Virus record (IMG/VR): IMGVR_UViG_3300047673_000114
Location: 1-30,457 of that record
Strand: one strand, 5' to 3'
Length of the DNA: 30,457 nt
DNA from: a virus
Part shown: positions 6,441 to 13,917 of the stretch, in pieces
How positions within the stretch are numbered: position 1 is the first letter of the stretch
Layout: each line of letters begins with the position of its first letter
The notes under the pieces: generated by a model
What the model saw: only the letters and a program-made list of their open reading frames with translations
Databases searched by the model: none
What the model was told of the DNA's origin: nothing
Position numbers and translations under genes: made by a program

Positions 6441-6692
6441 ATGACGAACGACACCATGACCCTCGGCGCCCCCACGCTGGCCAACGATCTGAGCCTGCCC
6501 GATCAGGCCCGCAAGGTTCTCGCGCATCTGGAGAAGCACGGCGACATCACGCGCCTGAAGGCCGACAAGGTCTACGGCATCGTGAACCTGCCCGACTGCA
6601 TCTATCGCCTGCGTGAGGCCGGCTACATCGTGCACACCGAGCGCCCGGTCGACGATGGTGGCGTTCGCTACGTTCGTTACGTCCTCGACTAA
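6441..6692 (+). CDS. Small winged helix-turn-helix protein (83 aa)
   Basis: An 83-residue protein. The central part, ARKVLAHLEKHGDITRLKAD followed by KVYGIVNLPDCIYRLREAGY, has the spacing of a helix-turn-helix ending in a wing strand. It resembles the small phage HTH domains (HTH_39 type) that often occur next to replication genes. The stop overlaps the primase start (TAATG), so expression is coupled to the primase/helicase. A DNA-binding or regulatory role is inferred from the fold; the target is unknown. Confidence 0.78.
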   Translation: MTNDTMTLGAPTLANDLSLPDQARKVLAHLEKHGDITRLKADKVYGIVNLPDCIYRLREAGYIVHTERPVDDGGVRYVRYVLD

Positions 6693-8350
6693 TGGGGAAC
6701 GTCGTTTCGAAGGGACCCTGCCCGTGCGGGGTCTCTTCAGACGCGCTGGTCACCTACGACGACGGTGGTGACTGGTGCTACCGGTGCAACAACGAACAGA
6801 ACACTCGCAAAGCAGGCAAGGTGCAAACACCCGACGACGACTTCGCTGAGAAGCCGAAGAAGACATTCGTCCCCATCCAGGGACACTACGCCGACCTCCC
6901 GGCACGCGGGATCACCGAAGAGACCTGCAAGAAGTGCGACTACCAGATCGGCGAGACGGAGAGCGGCAAGCGTGTCCACATCCAGCTGATCAAGGACGAG
7001 AACGGTCGCCTGATCGACCAGAAGACCCGCGACAAGGACAAGAACTTCTCGTGGCTCGGCACCAGCCCCTACAAGAACAACGGGGGCATCATCGGCAGTT
7101 GGTCCTGGCCGGCGAAGGGCAAGAGCGTCACCCTCACCACTGGCGAACTGGACCGCATGTCCATCTCCCAGGCTTTCGACAACAAGTGGCCTACGGGCTC
7201 GCTGCCCAACGGTGACGGCTCGTGCAAGAAAGCCATCCTGGCCGACTACGAGAAGCTCTGCCGCTTCGACAGCATCGTGCTCTGCTTCGACAACGATGAG
7301 AGCGGAGCCAAAGCCCTCAAGGAAGCGTGTGATCTCCTGCCGGTCGGCAAGGTCAAGATCATGTCGCTGCCGAAGAAGGACGCCAACGCGGTCCTCACCG
7401 ACAAGACCCTGGGAGCCGCAGTGCTCGTGCGGGCCTTCTGGGACGCAACGCCCTACAGGCCCGATGGGATCCGTGATGGCGCGGACTTCAGCGTCGACCG
7501 CATGAAGCAGAAGCGCAAGCGCGGTGTCTCCCTGCCGTTCCCCAAGCTCAACGAGATGTGGGGCGGCGACCGCGACGGAGAGGTGACCACCATCATCGCC
7601 GGCTCTGGTATCGGTAAGAGCACCATCGCGCGCAACATCGCGTATCACATGCGGACTGAGCACGACTTCAAGATCGGCAACATCTTCCTTGAGGAAGACA
7701 ACGACACGACCGTGAAGGCGTACGTTGGTCTGCACCGCGGCATCCCGCTGCGGACGCTGGTGGCCGAGCCTGAGACACTGACTGACGAGCAATGGGACGC
7801 GTCCCTGCACGCAGTCGTCCACAACGGCATGATGTTCTACGACCACTTCGGCAGCATCGAGAGCGACCGCCTGCTCACCATGATGCGCTACATGGCCGCC
7901 TCAGGTTGCCGTCGAATCGTGCTTGATCATATTTCCATGTCTGTTTCAGGACTGGCCTCAAATGACGAGCGTAAGGACATCGATGTCCTAATGACGGGCT
8001 TAGGCTCGTTCACCCAGGAGACTGGCGTGAGCACCTATGCGGTCTCGCATCTGAAGCGACAGATGGGCAAGGACTTCAACGAAGGCGCACCGATCTCCCT
8101 TAGGGACATCCGCGGCTCGTCCGCGATTGAGGGCGTGTCGTTCAACGTCCTGGCGGCCGAGCGTAACCAGCAGGACCCGAAGAAGAAGGCCTTCGCGCAG
8201 CTGCGCTCGCTGAAGTGCCGCATCACGGGCGAGACCGGTGAAGCCGACTTGCTGAAATGGAACCTCGCCACCGGATGCTACGAGCCGGCGAGCGCGGCCG
8301 ACATCGCCAATTTCGATCCACACGACGACGAAGAGGACCAGAAGTTCTGA
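6692..8350 (+). CDS. Bifunctional DNA primase/helicase (T7 gp4-like)
   Basis: A 552-residue protein, close to T7 gp4A (566). The N-terminal zinc module has Cys at 10, 12, 29 and 32 (CPCG ... CYRC) and would recognise the primer site. The Toprim catalytic centre follows, with GELD (E152) and CFDNDESG (D200, D202). The helicase Walker A motif is GSGIGKST (304-311, K309), then RRIVLDHISMSVS as Walker B and RDIRGSSAIEG and ERNQQ as later helicase motifs. The C-terminus is acidic and ends in Phe (DDEEDQKF) like T7 gp4, where the tail contacts DNA polymerase. It unwinds the fork and lays primers in the cytoplasm. The first zinc pair is CxC rather than CxxC. Confidence 0.97.
   Translation: MGNVVSKGPCPCGVSSDALVTYDDGGDWCYRCNNEQNTRKAGKVQTPDDDFAEKPKKTFVPIQGHYADLPARGITEETCKKCDYQIGETESGKRVHIQLIKDENGRLIDQKTRDKDKNFSWLGTSPYKNNGGIIGSWSWPAKGKSVTLTTGELDRMSISQAFDNKWPTGSLPNGDGSCKKAILADYEKLCRFDSIVLCFDNDESGAKALKEACDLLPVGKVKIMSLPKKDANAVLTDKTLGAAVLVRAFWDATPYRPDGIRDGADFSVDRMKQKRKRGVSLPFPKLNEMWGGDRDGEVTTIIAGSGIGKSTIARNIAYHMRTEHDFKIGNIFLEEDNDTTVKAYVGLHRGIPLRTLVAEPETLTDEQWDASLHAVVHNGMMFYDHFGSIESDRLLTMMRYMAASGCRRIVLDHISMSVSGLASNDERKDIDVLMTGLGSFTQETGVSTYAVSHLKRQMGKDFNEGAPISLRDIRGSSAIEGVSFNVLAAERNQQDPKKKAFAQLRSLKCRITGETGEADLLKWNLATGCYEPASAADIANFDPHDDEEDQKF
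8332..8337 (+). promoter_or_regulatory. Shine-Dalgarno (AGAGGA) for DNA polymerase, supports a CTG start
   Basis: AGAGGA lies nine bases upstream of the CTG at 8347 in the tail of the primase/helicase gene. No ATG, GTG or TTG exists in the polymerase frame between this site and the first exonuclease motif, so this site decides the proposed start. Confidence 0.4.
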
Positions 8351-10440
8351 GCAGACTGCTATACGACACAGAGAGCAACGGCTTCGTTGCGAATGCTACC
8401 AAACTGCACTGTGTCGGAATTATCGACCTGAAGACCGAAGAGGTCCTCGGCTTCCGCCCGCACCAGATCAAGGACGCGCTTCAATACCTCTCCGAGGCCG
8501 AGGAGCGCATCGGGCACAACATCCAGAAGCATGACGAGAAGCTGGTCGCGAAGCTCCACGGGGCACTCCCTGGGGCCAAGATCAGCGACACCTTCATCAT
8601 CGCCAGGACCATGTTCCCCAGCGTCAAGCTGACGGACGCGGGCCTCGTCGAGAGCGGCAAGCTCCCTGCGAAGCTCCGCGGCAAGCACAGCATCAAGGCC
8701 TGGGGCTATCGCCTGGGCGAGCAGAAGGGCGACTACGCGGAAGTTCGCGAGGCCGAGGCGCGAGCCAAGGGCATCGTGGATCCGCGGGAGATCGCGGACT
8801 ACGTCTGGGGCACGTTCAACGAAGACATGTACGACTACATGCTTCAGGACTGCCGCACCAATCTGGTCCTGTGGAAGCACCTGCGGCCCGAAGAGTATCC
8901 GCAGGCGCCCATCGAACTCGAACACCGCATCGCCGAGGTGTGCACCAAGATCGAGGAAGCCGGCGTCCCTTTTGATGAAAGGGCTGCTGGGCAGCTTCAG
9001 GCTGACCTCGTCGAGAAGAAGACTGTGCTGGAGGAGAGGCTCAAGGAGACCTACGGCTTCTGGTATCAGCCCATCAGCCCTGACCCGACCAAGTCGCTCT
9101 TCGTGCCGAAGAAGGCCGGCAACGGCTACTGGGGCGATGAATGGACGACGGAGGAGATTGTCCCTGGCAAGCGCAATCGCGACGGCAGCATCAAGATGCG
9201 CGCGAAGAAGCACTTCAAGGGCTATCCCTGCACCAAGCTGAAGCTCGTCGAGTTCAACCCCAAGAGCCGCGACCACATCGCGCGCGTGCTCATCAACAGG
9301 GGCTGGAAGCCGACGAAGTTCACCGAGGGCAACAAGCCTCAGATCGACGAAGAGACCGTAGAGAGCATCGTCGCCCGCTATCCAGAGATGGACGGTCTGG
9401 GCGAATACATGATGCTGGAGAAGCGACTGTCGCAACTCTGCGGTACCGACAACAGTCTGATCCAGTCCGTCAAGGACGACGGCTGCATCCACGGGGTCAT
9501 CAACCCAGGAGGGACCCAAACGGGTCGCTGCAGCCATTTCCTGCCGAATCTTGCGCAGGTGCCATCGGCGAAGAAGCCGTTCGGTATGGAGTTCAGGCGG
9601 CTCTTCCACGCACCGAAGGGCTTCTCGTTCCTCGGAGCCGACATGGCGGGCCTGGAGCTACGGGGCCTCGCGCACTTCCTGCATCCCATGGATGGCGGCA
9701 AGTATGCGGAGACCGTGCTGTCTGGCGATCCTCACTGGGCGAACGTGCAGGCCATGGGCCTCGCCTCCGGTGCTCGGCAGAAGCCGCCGCACGAAGGGGA
9801 GCCCAGCGAGATCGAGCAGCTGCACACCATCGTGCGCGAAGACGGAGCCAAGCGCTTCGCCTACGCCGTGATCTACGGTGCGCAGGACAAGATGGCCGGC
9901 GACATCGTCTACGAATGTCTGCTCAACGCACAGCGTCAATGCCCGACATTGGGTGACGCGCTGTACAAGGAGTTCTTTGGGATCGGCGTGCCGGGCGACA
10001 AGCGTATTCGCAGCGTCGGCCGCAAGATCCGCGAGAACTTCAGGAACGGCATTGAGGGCTTTGCGGATCTGCAGGACCGCATCGAGCGTCAAGTCGAAGC
10101 CAAGGGACGCGTCCCGTTGCTCGACGGGCGCCGTGTGCCTGCCAAGGGCTTCTCGGCGTTAAACTACCTTATCCAGGGGGCCGGAGCGGTGCTCTGCAAG
10201 CGTTGGGTATCCGACGCATTCGAGGAGTGCTGCAGGCGCTTCAAGTACGGCTGGGGCGGCGACTTCGTCTTCGTACTGTTCATCCATGACGAAATCCAAC
10301 TCTGCGTACGAGAAGGTCTTGAAGAAGAAATCGGCAACATCATCGTCAAAGCCGCGCAAGAAGCCGGCGAGCCGTACGGCTTCCGGGTCAAGCTCGACAG
10401 CGAGTACTCGTTCGGTCGCACCTGGGCTGACACTCACTGA
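8347..10440 (+). CDS. Family A DNA polymerase (T7 gp5-like), probable CTG start
   Basis: A 697-residue polymerase (T7 gp5 is 704). The proofreading domain begins at once with YDTESNG (catalytic Asp and Glu, Exo I). IGHNIQKHDEKL is Exo II and YMLQDCRTNLVLWK is Exo III. The polymerase domain has motif A FLGADMAGLELRGLAHF (Asp near residue 431), motif B with AYAVIYGAQDKM, and motif C FIHDEIQL (Asp near 647). A roughly 60-residue insert between YGFWYQP and FNPKSRDH corresponds in place to the T7 thioredoxin-binding loop but differs in sequence. The end, FGRTWADTH, matches the T7 WAICH end. The start is unusual: the only near candidates are CTG at 8347 or 8356. An ATG at 8257 would add 30 Arg-rich residues read out of frame over the primase. 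Confidence 0.95.
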   Translation: MSRLLYDTESNGFVANATKLHCVGIIDLKTEEVLGFRPHQIKDALQYLSEAEERIGHNIQKHDEKLVAKLHGALPGAKISDTFIIARTMFPSVKLTDAGLVESGKLPAKLRGKHSIKAWGYRLGEQKGDYAEVREAEARAKGIVDPREIADYVWGTFNEDMYDYMLQDCRTNLVLWKHLRPEEYPQAPIELEHRIAEVCTKIEEAGVPFDERAAGQLQADLVEKKTVLEERLKETYGFWYQPISPDPTKSLFVPKKAGNGYWGDEWTTEEIVPGKRNRDGSIKMRAKKHFKGYPCTKLKLVEFNPKSRDHIARVLINRGWKPTKFTEGNKPQIDEETVESIVARYPEMDGLGEYMMLEKRLSQLCGTDNSLIQSVKDDGCIHGVINPGGTQTGRCSHFLPNLAQVPSAKKPFGMEFRRLFHAPKGFSFLGADMAGLELRGLAHFLHPMDGGKYAETVLSGDPHWANVQAMGLASGARQKPPHEGEPSEIEQLHTIVREDGAKRFAYAVIYGAQDKMAGDIVYECLLNAQRQCPTLGDALYKEFFGIGVPGDKRIRSVGRKIRENFRNGIEGFADLQDRIERQVEAKGRVPLLDGRRVPAKGFSALNYLIQGAGAVLCKRWVSDAFEECCRRFKYGWGGDFVFVLFIHDEIQLCVREGLEEEIGNIIVKAAQEAGEPYGFRVKLDSEYSFGRTWADTH

Positions 10441-10648
10441 TCCCCTTGAACGTCTGCACAAGGTCCTGCGCGCCATCTGGCGTGAGCAGGTCCGCGTGAA
10501 GTCGGACATGGCACGTAAGGAGGCCGACGTCATTGCGATGGCGGCTTCCCTCCAACTCATTACCACGAAGGTGGGCGCGCAGCGCTACGCCAAGACGTGG
10601 CTTATCACCAGCAAGGGCCTCAAGTGGCTCGACGAAAAGGAAGACTGA
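10286..10648 (+). CDS. Small winged-helix-like hypothetical protein (up to 120 aa, start uncertain)
   Basis: The part after the DNA polymerase stop reads LERLHKVLRAIWREQVRVKS, a helix, and ends AKTWLITSKGLKWLDEKED. That ending has the look of a winged helix with its wing and final helix (compare MarR-like LTxKGxxWL). The first 50 residues overlap the polymerase gene in another frame, are very basic and may not be translated. No good start with a ribosome binding site was found: ATG at 10286, TTG at 10319, CTG at 10427, GTG at 10496 and ATG at 10508 are all possible. The stop overlaps the next ATG (TGATG). Possibly a DNA-binding accessory protein. Confidence 0.55.
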   Translation: MTKSNSAYEKVLKKKSATSSSKPRKKPASRTASGSSSTASTRSVAPGLTLTDPLERLHKVLRAIWREQVRVKSDMARKEADVIAMAASLQLITTKVGAQRYAKTWLITSKGLKWLDEKED

Positions 10649-11022
10649 TGTTTACCCAGGAAGTGAACGTTGACGCCATGTTCCGTGCCACCGCGCTGAT
10701 GTTCGGCGATCAGGCCGCAATGATCCTCGCGAAGCTCGCGGACACCATCGACCAAGCGCAGCAGGCGGCTTACGAGCTGGGCCTGCAGAAGGGCCAAGAG
10801 AACCTTGAGGCCGCGTGTGACGCGTCGTTCGACAATGGCTGGGATGCTGCGGGTCTCGCAGAAGCCGAGACCATGGGCACCCAGGCTTGGGAAGACGGCT
10901 ACCTCGATGGCGTGCAGGACGCGCGCGCCAACCCGACACTCACCGACGTGATGGTGCAGGACATCATCAACGACCGCGCGGACGAGTTCTACGAAGCAAT
11001 CGACGAATACTACGCCGACTAA
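10648..11022 (+). CDS. Acidic helical hypothetical protein (124 aa)
   Basis: A 124-residue, strongly acidic protein starting MFTQEVNVDAMFRATALMFG. It is predicted mostly helical with many Ala, Glu and Asp and ends NDRADEFYEAIDEYYAD. The low pI and lack of Lys in the second half recall DNA-mimic or protein-binding phage products, though no family is recognised. It is coupled at both ends (TGATG, TAATG), between the polymerase and exonuclease genes. Confidence 0.75.
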   Translation: MFTQEVNVDAMFRATALMFGDQAAMILAKLADTIDQAQQAAYELGLQKGQENLEAACDASFDNGWDAAGLAEAETMGTQAWEDGYLDGVQDARANPTLTDVMVQDIINDRADEFYEAIDEYYAD

Positions 11023-11192
11023 TGGAAGGCATGCACGCATTCGAGGGAGGTCCGTTTCAAGTCTCGGCTGACCGGGTGGATGACCAAGTCACCATCAGGC
11101 TCTACCGGGGCGCGGACCTCCTTGTGGAATTACAGACGACCCGCAACGGGGCCCGCAACATCGCGGAGCAGATCATGAAGGTGCTTTATTGA
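11022..11192 (+). CDS. Small hypothetical protein (56 aa)
   Basis: A 56-residue protein starting MEGMHAFEGGPFQVSADRVD. Beta-strand pattern (QVTIRLYRGADLLVELQTT) followed by a helix (GARNIAEQIMKVLY). The start overlaps the upstream stop (TAATG) and the stop overlaps the next TTG start (TTGA). Function unknown. Confidence 0.68.
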   Translation: MEGMHAFEGGPFQVSADRVDDQVTIRLYRGADLLVELQTTRNGARNIAEQIMKVLY

Positions 11193-11380
11193 TCATTCTG
11201 AAACTCTATGCCACCTTGGTGGCCCTCTCCATGCTGACTGGCCTCGGCCATTTGCTCGTTGGCATGATGACGGACGACCTGCGCATTGCTGAACGCGGCC
11301 TCGGGTTCTTCGTCGGGGGCTTGGCTGGCGTCCTGGCCGCGGTTCTCGGCATGGCCCTATCCTTGCTGTGGGCCTCATGA
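11189..11380 (+). CDS. Small two-span membrane protein (63 aa)
   Basis: A 63-residue protein with two hydrophobic segments (LYATLVALSMLTGLGHLLVG and GLGFFVGGLAGVLAAVLGMA) separated by a short charged loop (MTDDLRIAERG). The TTG start overlaps the preceding stop (TTGA) and the stop overlaps the exonuclease ATG (ATGA). It may be an inner-membrane accessory protein. A holin is possible by shape, but better holin candidates lie with the endolysin on the other strand. Confidence 0.7.
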   Translation: MIILKLYATLVALSMLTGLGHLLVGMMTDDLRIAERGLGFFVGGLAGVLAAVLGMALSLLWAS

Positions 11381-12177
11381 AGCGACTACTGCTGATCGAC
11401 GGCGACGAGTTCCTGTTTAGGGCCTGTGCCGCCGTCGAGAAGGAGGTCAAGTTCAACGTCATCCTCGGTGAGGTCGACTGGAACGAACCTCCTATCCATG
11501 TGCTGGGCTCCAACCCAGTAGAGGCGCGCCAAGTGCTCGACGAGATGCTCGACCGCATCTTCACGCGGTTCGAGACCAAGGAGCACCTACTCTGCTTCTC
11601 CTCGCCGCCGAACTTCCGCTACACCGTCGACCCGACCTACAAGAACAACCGCGCCAACTCGCGTAAGCCCCTGTGCTACGTCGAGCTGCGGGAACAGGTC
11701 GAGGCCGACTTCAAGTGTAAGGCTCTTCCGGGTCTTGAGGCCGACGACGTGATGGGCATCATCGCGACCACGCCAGCCATCCAGAAGCGCAACCCGATCA
11801 TCGTGTCCCAGGACAAGGACATGCAGACCATCCCGACGTCCGTGTGGCGCCAGGGTGAGCTGGTGAATGTCACCGAAGATCAGGCTGACTATTACCACAT
11901 GTTCCAGACGCTCGTTGGGGACACCAGCGATGGCTACAAGGGCTGTCCTGGCGTGGGCAAGGTGAAGGCTGAGAAGATACTCGGCGCCGAACTGGTAGGC
12001 CCCGACATGACGGACAGGCGCATCTCCGAGATCATGTGGGGACGCGTGGTCGCCTGTTACGAGAAGGCCGGCCTCACCGAGCAAGACGCACTCACACAAG
12101 CCCGCCTCGCGCGCATCCTGCGGTTCAGCGACTGGGATCCTGTCGAGAAGAAGCCCATTCTGTGGACCCCTACGTAA
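11377..12177 (+). CDS. 5'-3' exonuclease (T7 gp6-like, PIN/FEN family)
   Basis: A 266-residue FEN-type exonuclease that removes RNA primers and digests host DNA. The acidic metal-binding residues are present: D8 and D10 in LIDGDEFL, E121/D123/D124 in LEADDVMG, D146 and D148 in SQDKDMQ, and D182 and D185 in GDTSDGYKG, followed by the helix-hairpin-helix PGVGKVKAEK. The ending ARILRFSDWDPVEKKPILW closely parallels T7 gp6. The ATG at 11377 overlaps the preceding stop (ATGA); a GTG three codons earlier is an alternative. T7 gene order is kept, but an HNH gene starts inside the last codons. Confidence 0.95.
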   Translation: MKRLLLIDGDEFLFRACAAVEKEVKFNVILGEVDWNEPPIHVLGSNPVEARQVLDEMLDRIFTRFETKEHLLCFSSPPNFRYTVDPTYKNNRANSRKPLCYVELREQVEADFKCKALPGLEADDVMGIIATTPAIQKRNPIIVSQDKDMQTIPTSVWRQGELVNVTEDQADYYHMFQTLVGDTSDGYKGCPGVGKVKAEKILGAELVGPDMTDRRISEIMWGRVVACYEKAGLTEQDALTQARLARILRFSDWDPVEKKPILWTPT

Positions 12178-12635
12178 GGTCCACAAAGAACCCGACCTAC
12201 AACGCATTCCGCAACATGCACTACCGCTGCAACGGGCGCTTCGTGCGCACGGCGCATCGCTATGTAGACCGCGGCATTACGGTGTGCCCGGAGTGGTCGG
12301 AGTTCAAGGCGTTCGTGGATGACATGGGGGTGAAGCCTTCAGGCCTCACCTTAGATCGCATCGACAACGACAAGGGCTACAGCAAGACCAACTGCCGCTG
12401 GGTGACTGCGTCAGAGCAGAACACCAACAAAGAGCGCACGGTGATGGTCGAGTTTGAAGGCGAGACCTTGCCCCTCGTCGACGTGGCGCGGCGTGTGGGC
12501 ATCGACCGCAATGTTCTGAACACACGCCTACACCGGGGCCTAACGCTCGCGGAGGCCATCAACAAGCCCATCAGGAAGAGGACGCGCAAGCCCAAGTGCT
12601 CAATTTCGCAATTCAACTCTCAGCCAGCGCTCTGA
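12162..12635 (+). CDS. HNH endonuclease with C-terminal NUMOD-like DNA-binding repeat (homing type)
   Basis: A 157-residue protein whose GTG start lies inside the last codons of the exonuclease. The nuclease part reads AFRNMHYRCNGRF, RYVDRGITVCPEWSEFKAFV, then LTLDRIDNDKGYSKTNCRWV, a familiar phage HNH pattern in which Asp-Arg-Ile-Asp and Asn-Cys-Arg-Trp frame the active site. The C-terminal part (LVDVARRVGIDRNVLNTRLH, then RGLTLAEAIN) is a helix-turn-helix of the kind fused to homing nucleases (NUMOD-like). It overlaps the following membrane protein gene by 40 bases. Mobility is inferred from type and position. Confidence 0.88.
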   Translation: MDPYVRSTKNPTYNAFRNMHYRCNGRFVRTAHRYVDRGITVCPEWSEFKAFVDDMGVKPSGLTLDRIDNDKGYSKTNCRWVTASEQNTNKERTVMVEFEGETLPLVDVARRVGIDRNVLNTRLHRGLTLAEAINKPIRKRTRKPKCSISQFNSQPAL

Positions 12636-12814
12636 GCCTGTCGGGCCAGTGGCTCTACGGCAACAAGAGCAAGTGGGGCCCGATCCTGGGCCTCACCGCC
12701 CAGGTGCCCTGGTGGATCATCATGGTCACGCAGGACCTTTGGGGACTGCTCCCTGTCAACATCTTCACGGGCATCATCCACGCCCGCAATCTCTGGAAAT
12801 GGATTAAGGACTGA
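12596..12814 (+). CDS. Small membrane protein (72 aa), PnuC-fragment-like
   Basis: A 72-residue protein with two hydrophobic segments around SASALSLSGQWLYGNKSKWG and VPWWIIMVTQDLWGLLPVNI, ending in a Trp-rich basic helix (HARNLWKWIKD). Small phage membrane proteins with this W-L-Y-G-N-K/S pattern resemble one repeat of PnuC-type vitamin transporters; that relation is from pattern memory and weak. The GTG start at 12596 overlaps the HNH gene and the stop overlaps the next ATG. Confidence 0.72.
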   Translation: MLNFAIQLSASALSLSGQWLYGNKSKWGPILGLTAQVPWWIIMVTQDLWGLLPVNIFTGIIHARNLWKWIKD

Positions 12815-13410
12815 TGTTCTCGATCAACGACCGCGTCAAGCTGACCAAGACCCACTCTCAATGGTATCAAGCTGGTGATCTCGCGACCGTGACGCGTCTC
12901 TACAAAGACAGCGATCACATCGGGGTACTCTCCGACTGCGACCCTGATCCAGAGCCCATGCCTCTGAAGCCGGACTACATCATCCACGTGACCAACGTGC
13001 CCACCGTGCGTCCCCGCGGCTCCGACGTCCAACCGCAGACCGAGGCTTCCTCGCGTGTCTTCGGCACCGGGGCAACCCGAGACCTCGACGCGAACAAGCT
13101 GGACTTCGAAGGCTTCCTCTCGCCCCTGGTCCTCGAACGCTACGCCGAGCACATGCACAAGGCCCGCAAGATGCCCGATGGCACCATGCGCGCGAGTGAC
13201 AACTGGCAGCTGGGGATCCCGGTGGAGGTCTACATGAAGTCGATGTGGAGGCACTTCTTCGCCGTCTGGAAGCTCCATCGGGGCCTCAAGGTGACCGAGG
13301 TTGTCCGTGGGGAGACCATCGTGAAGGACATCGAGACCGAGCTGTGCGCCCTCCGCTTCAACGTGGACGGCATGCTGCACGAGATCCTGAAGGCGAAGAA
13401 TGCCGGCTGA
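12814..13410 (+). CDS. dATP/dGTP diphosphohydrolase (MazZ-like) domain protein with N-terminal SH3/KOW-like domain
   Basis: A 198-residue protein. Residues about 1-60 (SINDRVKLTKTHSQWYQAGD, VTRLYKDSDHIGVLSD) look like a small SH3/KOW beta-barrel. Residues about 84-157 carry the conserved block GATRDLDANKLDFEGFLSP, LVLERYAEHMHKARK, SDNWQLGIPVEVYMKSMWRH. That block is typical of the phage dATP/dGTP diphosphohydrolase N-terminal family, related to MazZ of 2-aminoadenine phages and to MazG-type all-alpha pyrophosphatases. The expected activity is hydrolysis of (d)GTP or dATP to the monophosphate, shaping the nucleotide pool. No PurZ homologue is in the window, so a base-modified genome is not implied. 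The family call is from motifs; activity is inference. Confidence 0.8.
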   Translation: MFSINDRVKLTKTHSQWYQAGDLATVTRLYKDSDHIGVLSDCDPDPEPMPLKPDYIIHVTNVPTVRPRGSDVQPQTEASSRVFGTGATRDLDANKLDFEGFLSPLVLERYAEHMHKARKMPDGTMRASDNWQLGIPVEVYMKSMWRHFFAVWKLHRGLKVTEVVRGETIVKDIETELCALRFNVDGMLHEILKAKNAG

Positions 13411-13663
13411 GAGCCACACGGACCAGTTTGGCACCACCTACACGATCCCCGCAGAACCCGCAGTGCGAACCCCAGGAGCCCAATGGCGCCGTGGGTGTCC
13501 CGCTGTGGACGTGTGGTGGTCGAGGAACGGTGCCAAGGCCGACGAGACCCTGATCATCCGCCAGGAGTATGCGGAGCGAAGCACAGCAGACGTTTTGGAG
13601 CTGACGTTCGGGCAGGTTTACGACCTGATCGACGCACTCAACAAAGCAGTGGAGAGCAAATGA
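13400..13663 (+). CDS. Small hypothetical protein (87 aa)
   Basis: An 87-residue protein. The ATG at 13400 lies inside the end of the preceding gene and the stop overlaps the next ATG (ATGA). The second half (ETLIIRQEYAERSTADVLEL followed by TFGQVYDLIDALNKAVES) is a strand pair plus helix, similar in layout to the 68-residue protein at 3361-3567. No catalytic motif seen; function unknown. Confidence 0.7.
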   Translation: MPAESHTDQFGTTYTIPAEPAVRTPGAQWRRGCPAVDVWWSRNGAKADETLIIRQEYAERSTADVLELTFGQVYDLIDALNKAVESK

Positions 13664-13917
13664 CTGTTGAATGGAATGACAACGAGCCGATGTTTCCCGA
13701 CTTCCTGCCGCCGATCAAGAAGCCGGAGCCTGTGAAGCTGCCGCGCGCGGAAGCCGAGCGGCGCATCGAGGGCGTCCTTGAGGCCGCTGGTATCTCTCTG
13801 GACCTGTTCGCCTGCGAAGGTGGCACAGTGGAGCTGATAGCCACGTTCCCTGACGGTGCCACCTACGAATGCGACGGCGCCATCAACCTGCTGGCCGAAG
13901 GCTACACACGCCGATGA
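13660..13917 (+). CDS. Small acidic hypothetical protein (85 aa)
   Basis: An 85-residue protein starting MTVEWNDNEPMFPDFLPPIK. A Pro-rich N-terminus is followed by a helix (RAEAERRIEGVLEAAGISLD) and a beta-hairpin (GGTVELIATFPDGATYECDG). ATGA overlaps at both ends couple it to its neighbours. No family recognised. Confidence 0.7.
   Translation: MTVEWNDNEPMFPDFLPPIKKPEPVKLPRAEAERRIEGVLEAAGISLDLFACEGGTVELIATFPDGATYECDGAINLLAEGYTRR

Noticed and set aside
6737-7846. 369-residue reverse-strand frame opposite primase/helicase
   Set aside because: Antisense shadow of a confident gene; Val/Leu/Asp-rich composition typical of such shadows.
8359-9609. 416-residue reverse-strand frame opposite DNA polymerase
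   Set aside because: Antisense shadow; no known motifs and no operon context on that strand in this arm.
12814-13410. Evidence for a 2-aminoadenine (Z) genome from the MazZ-like protein
   Set aside because: The domain is common in ordinary phages; no PurZ or DatZ is in the window and the DNA polymerase is T7-like rather than DpoZ-like in context.
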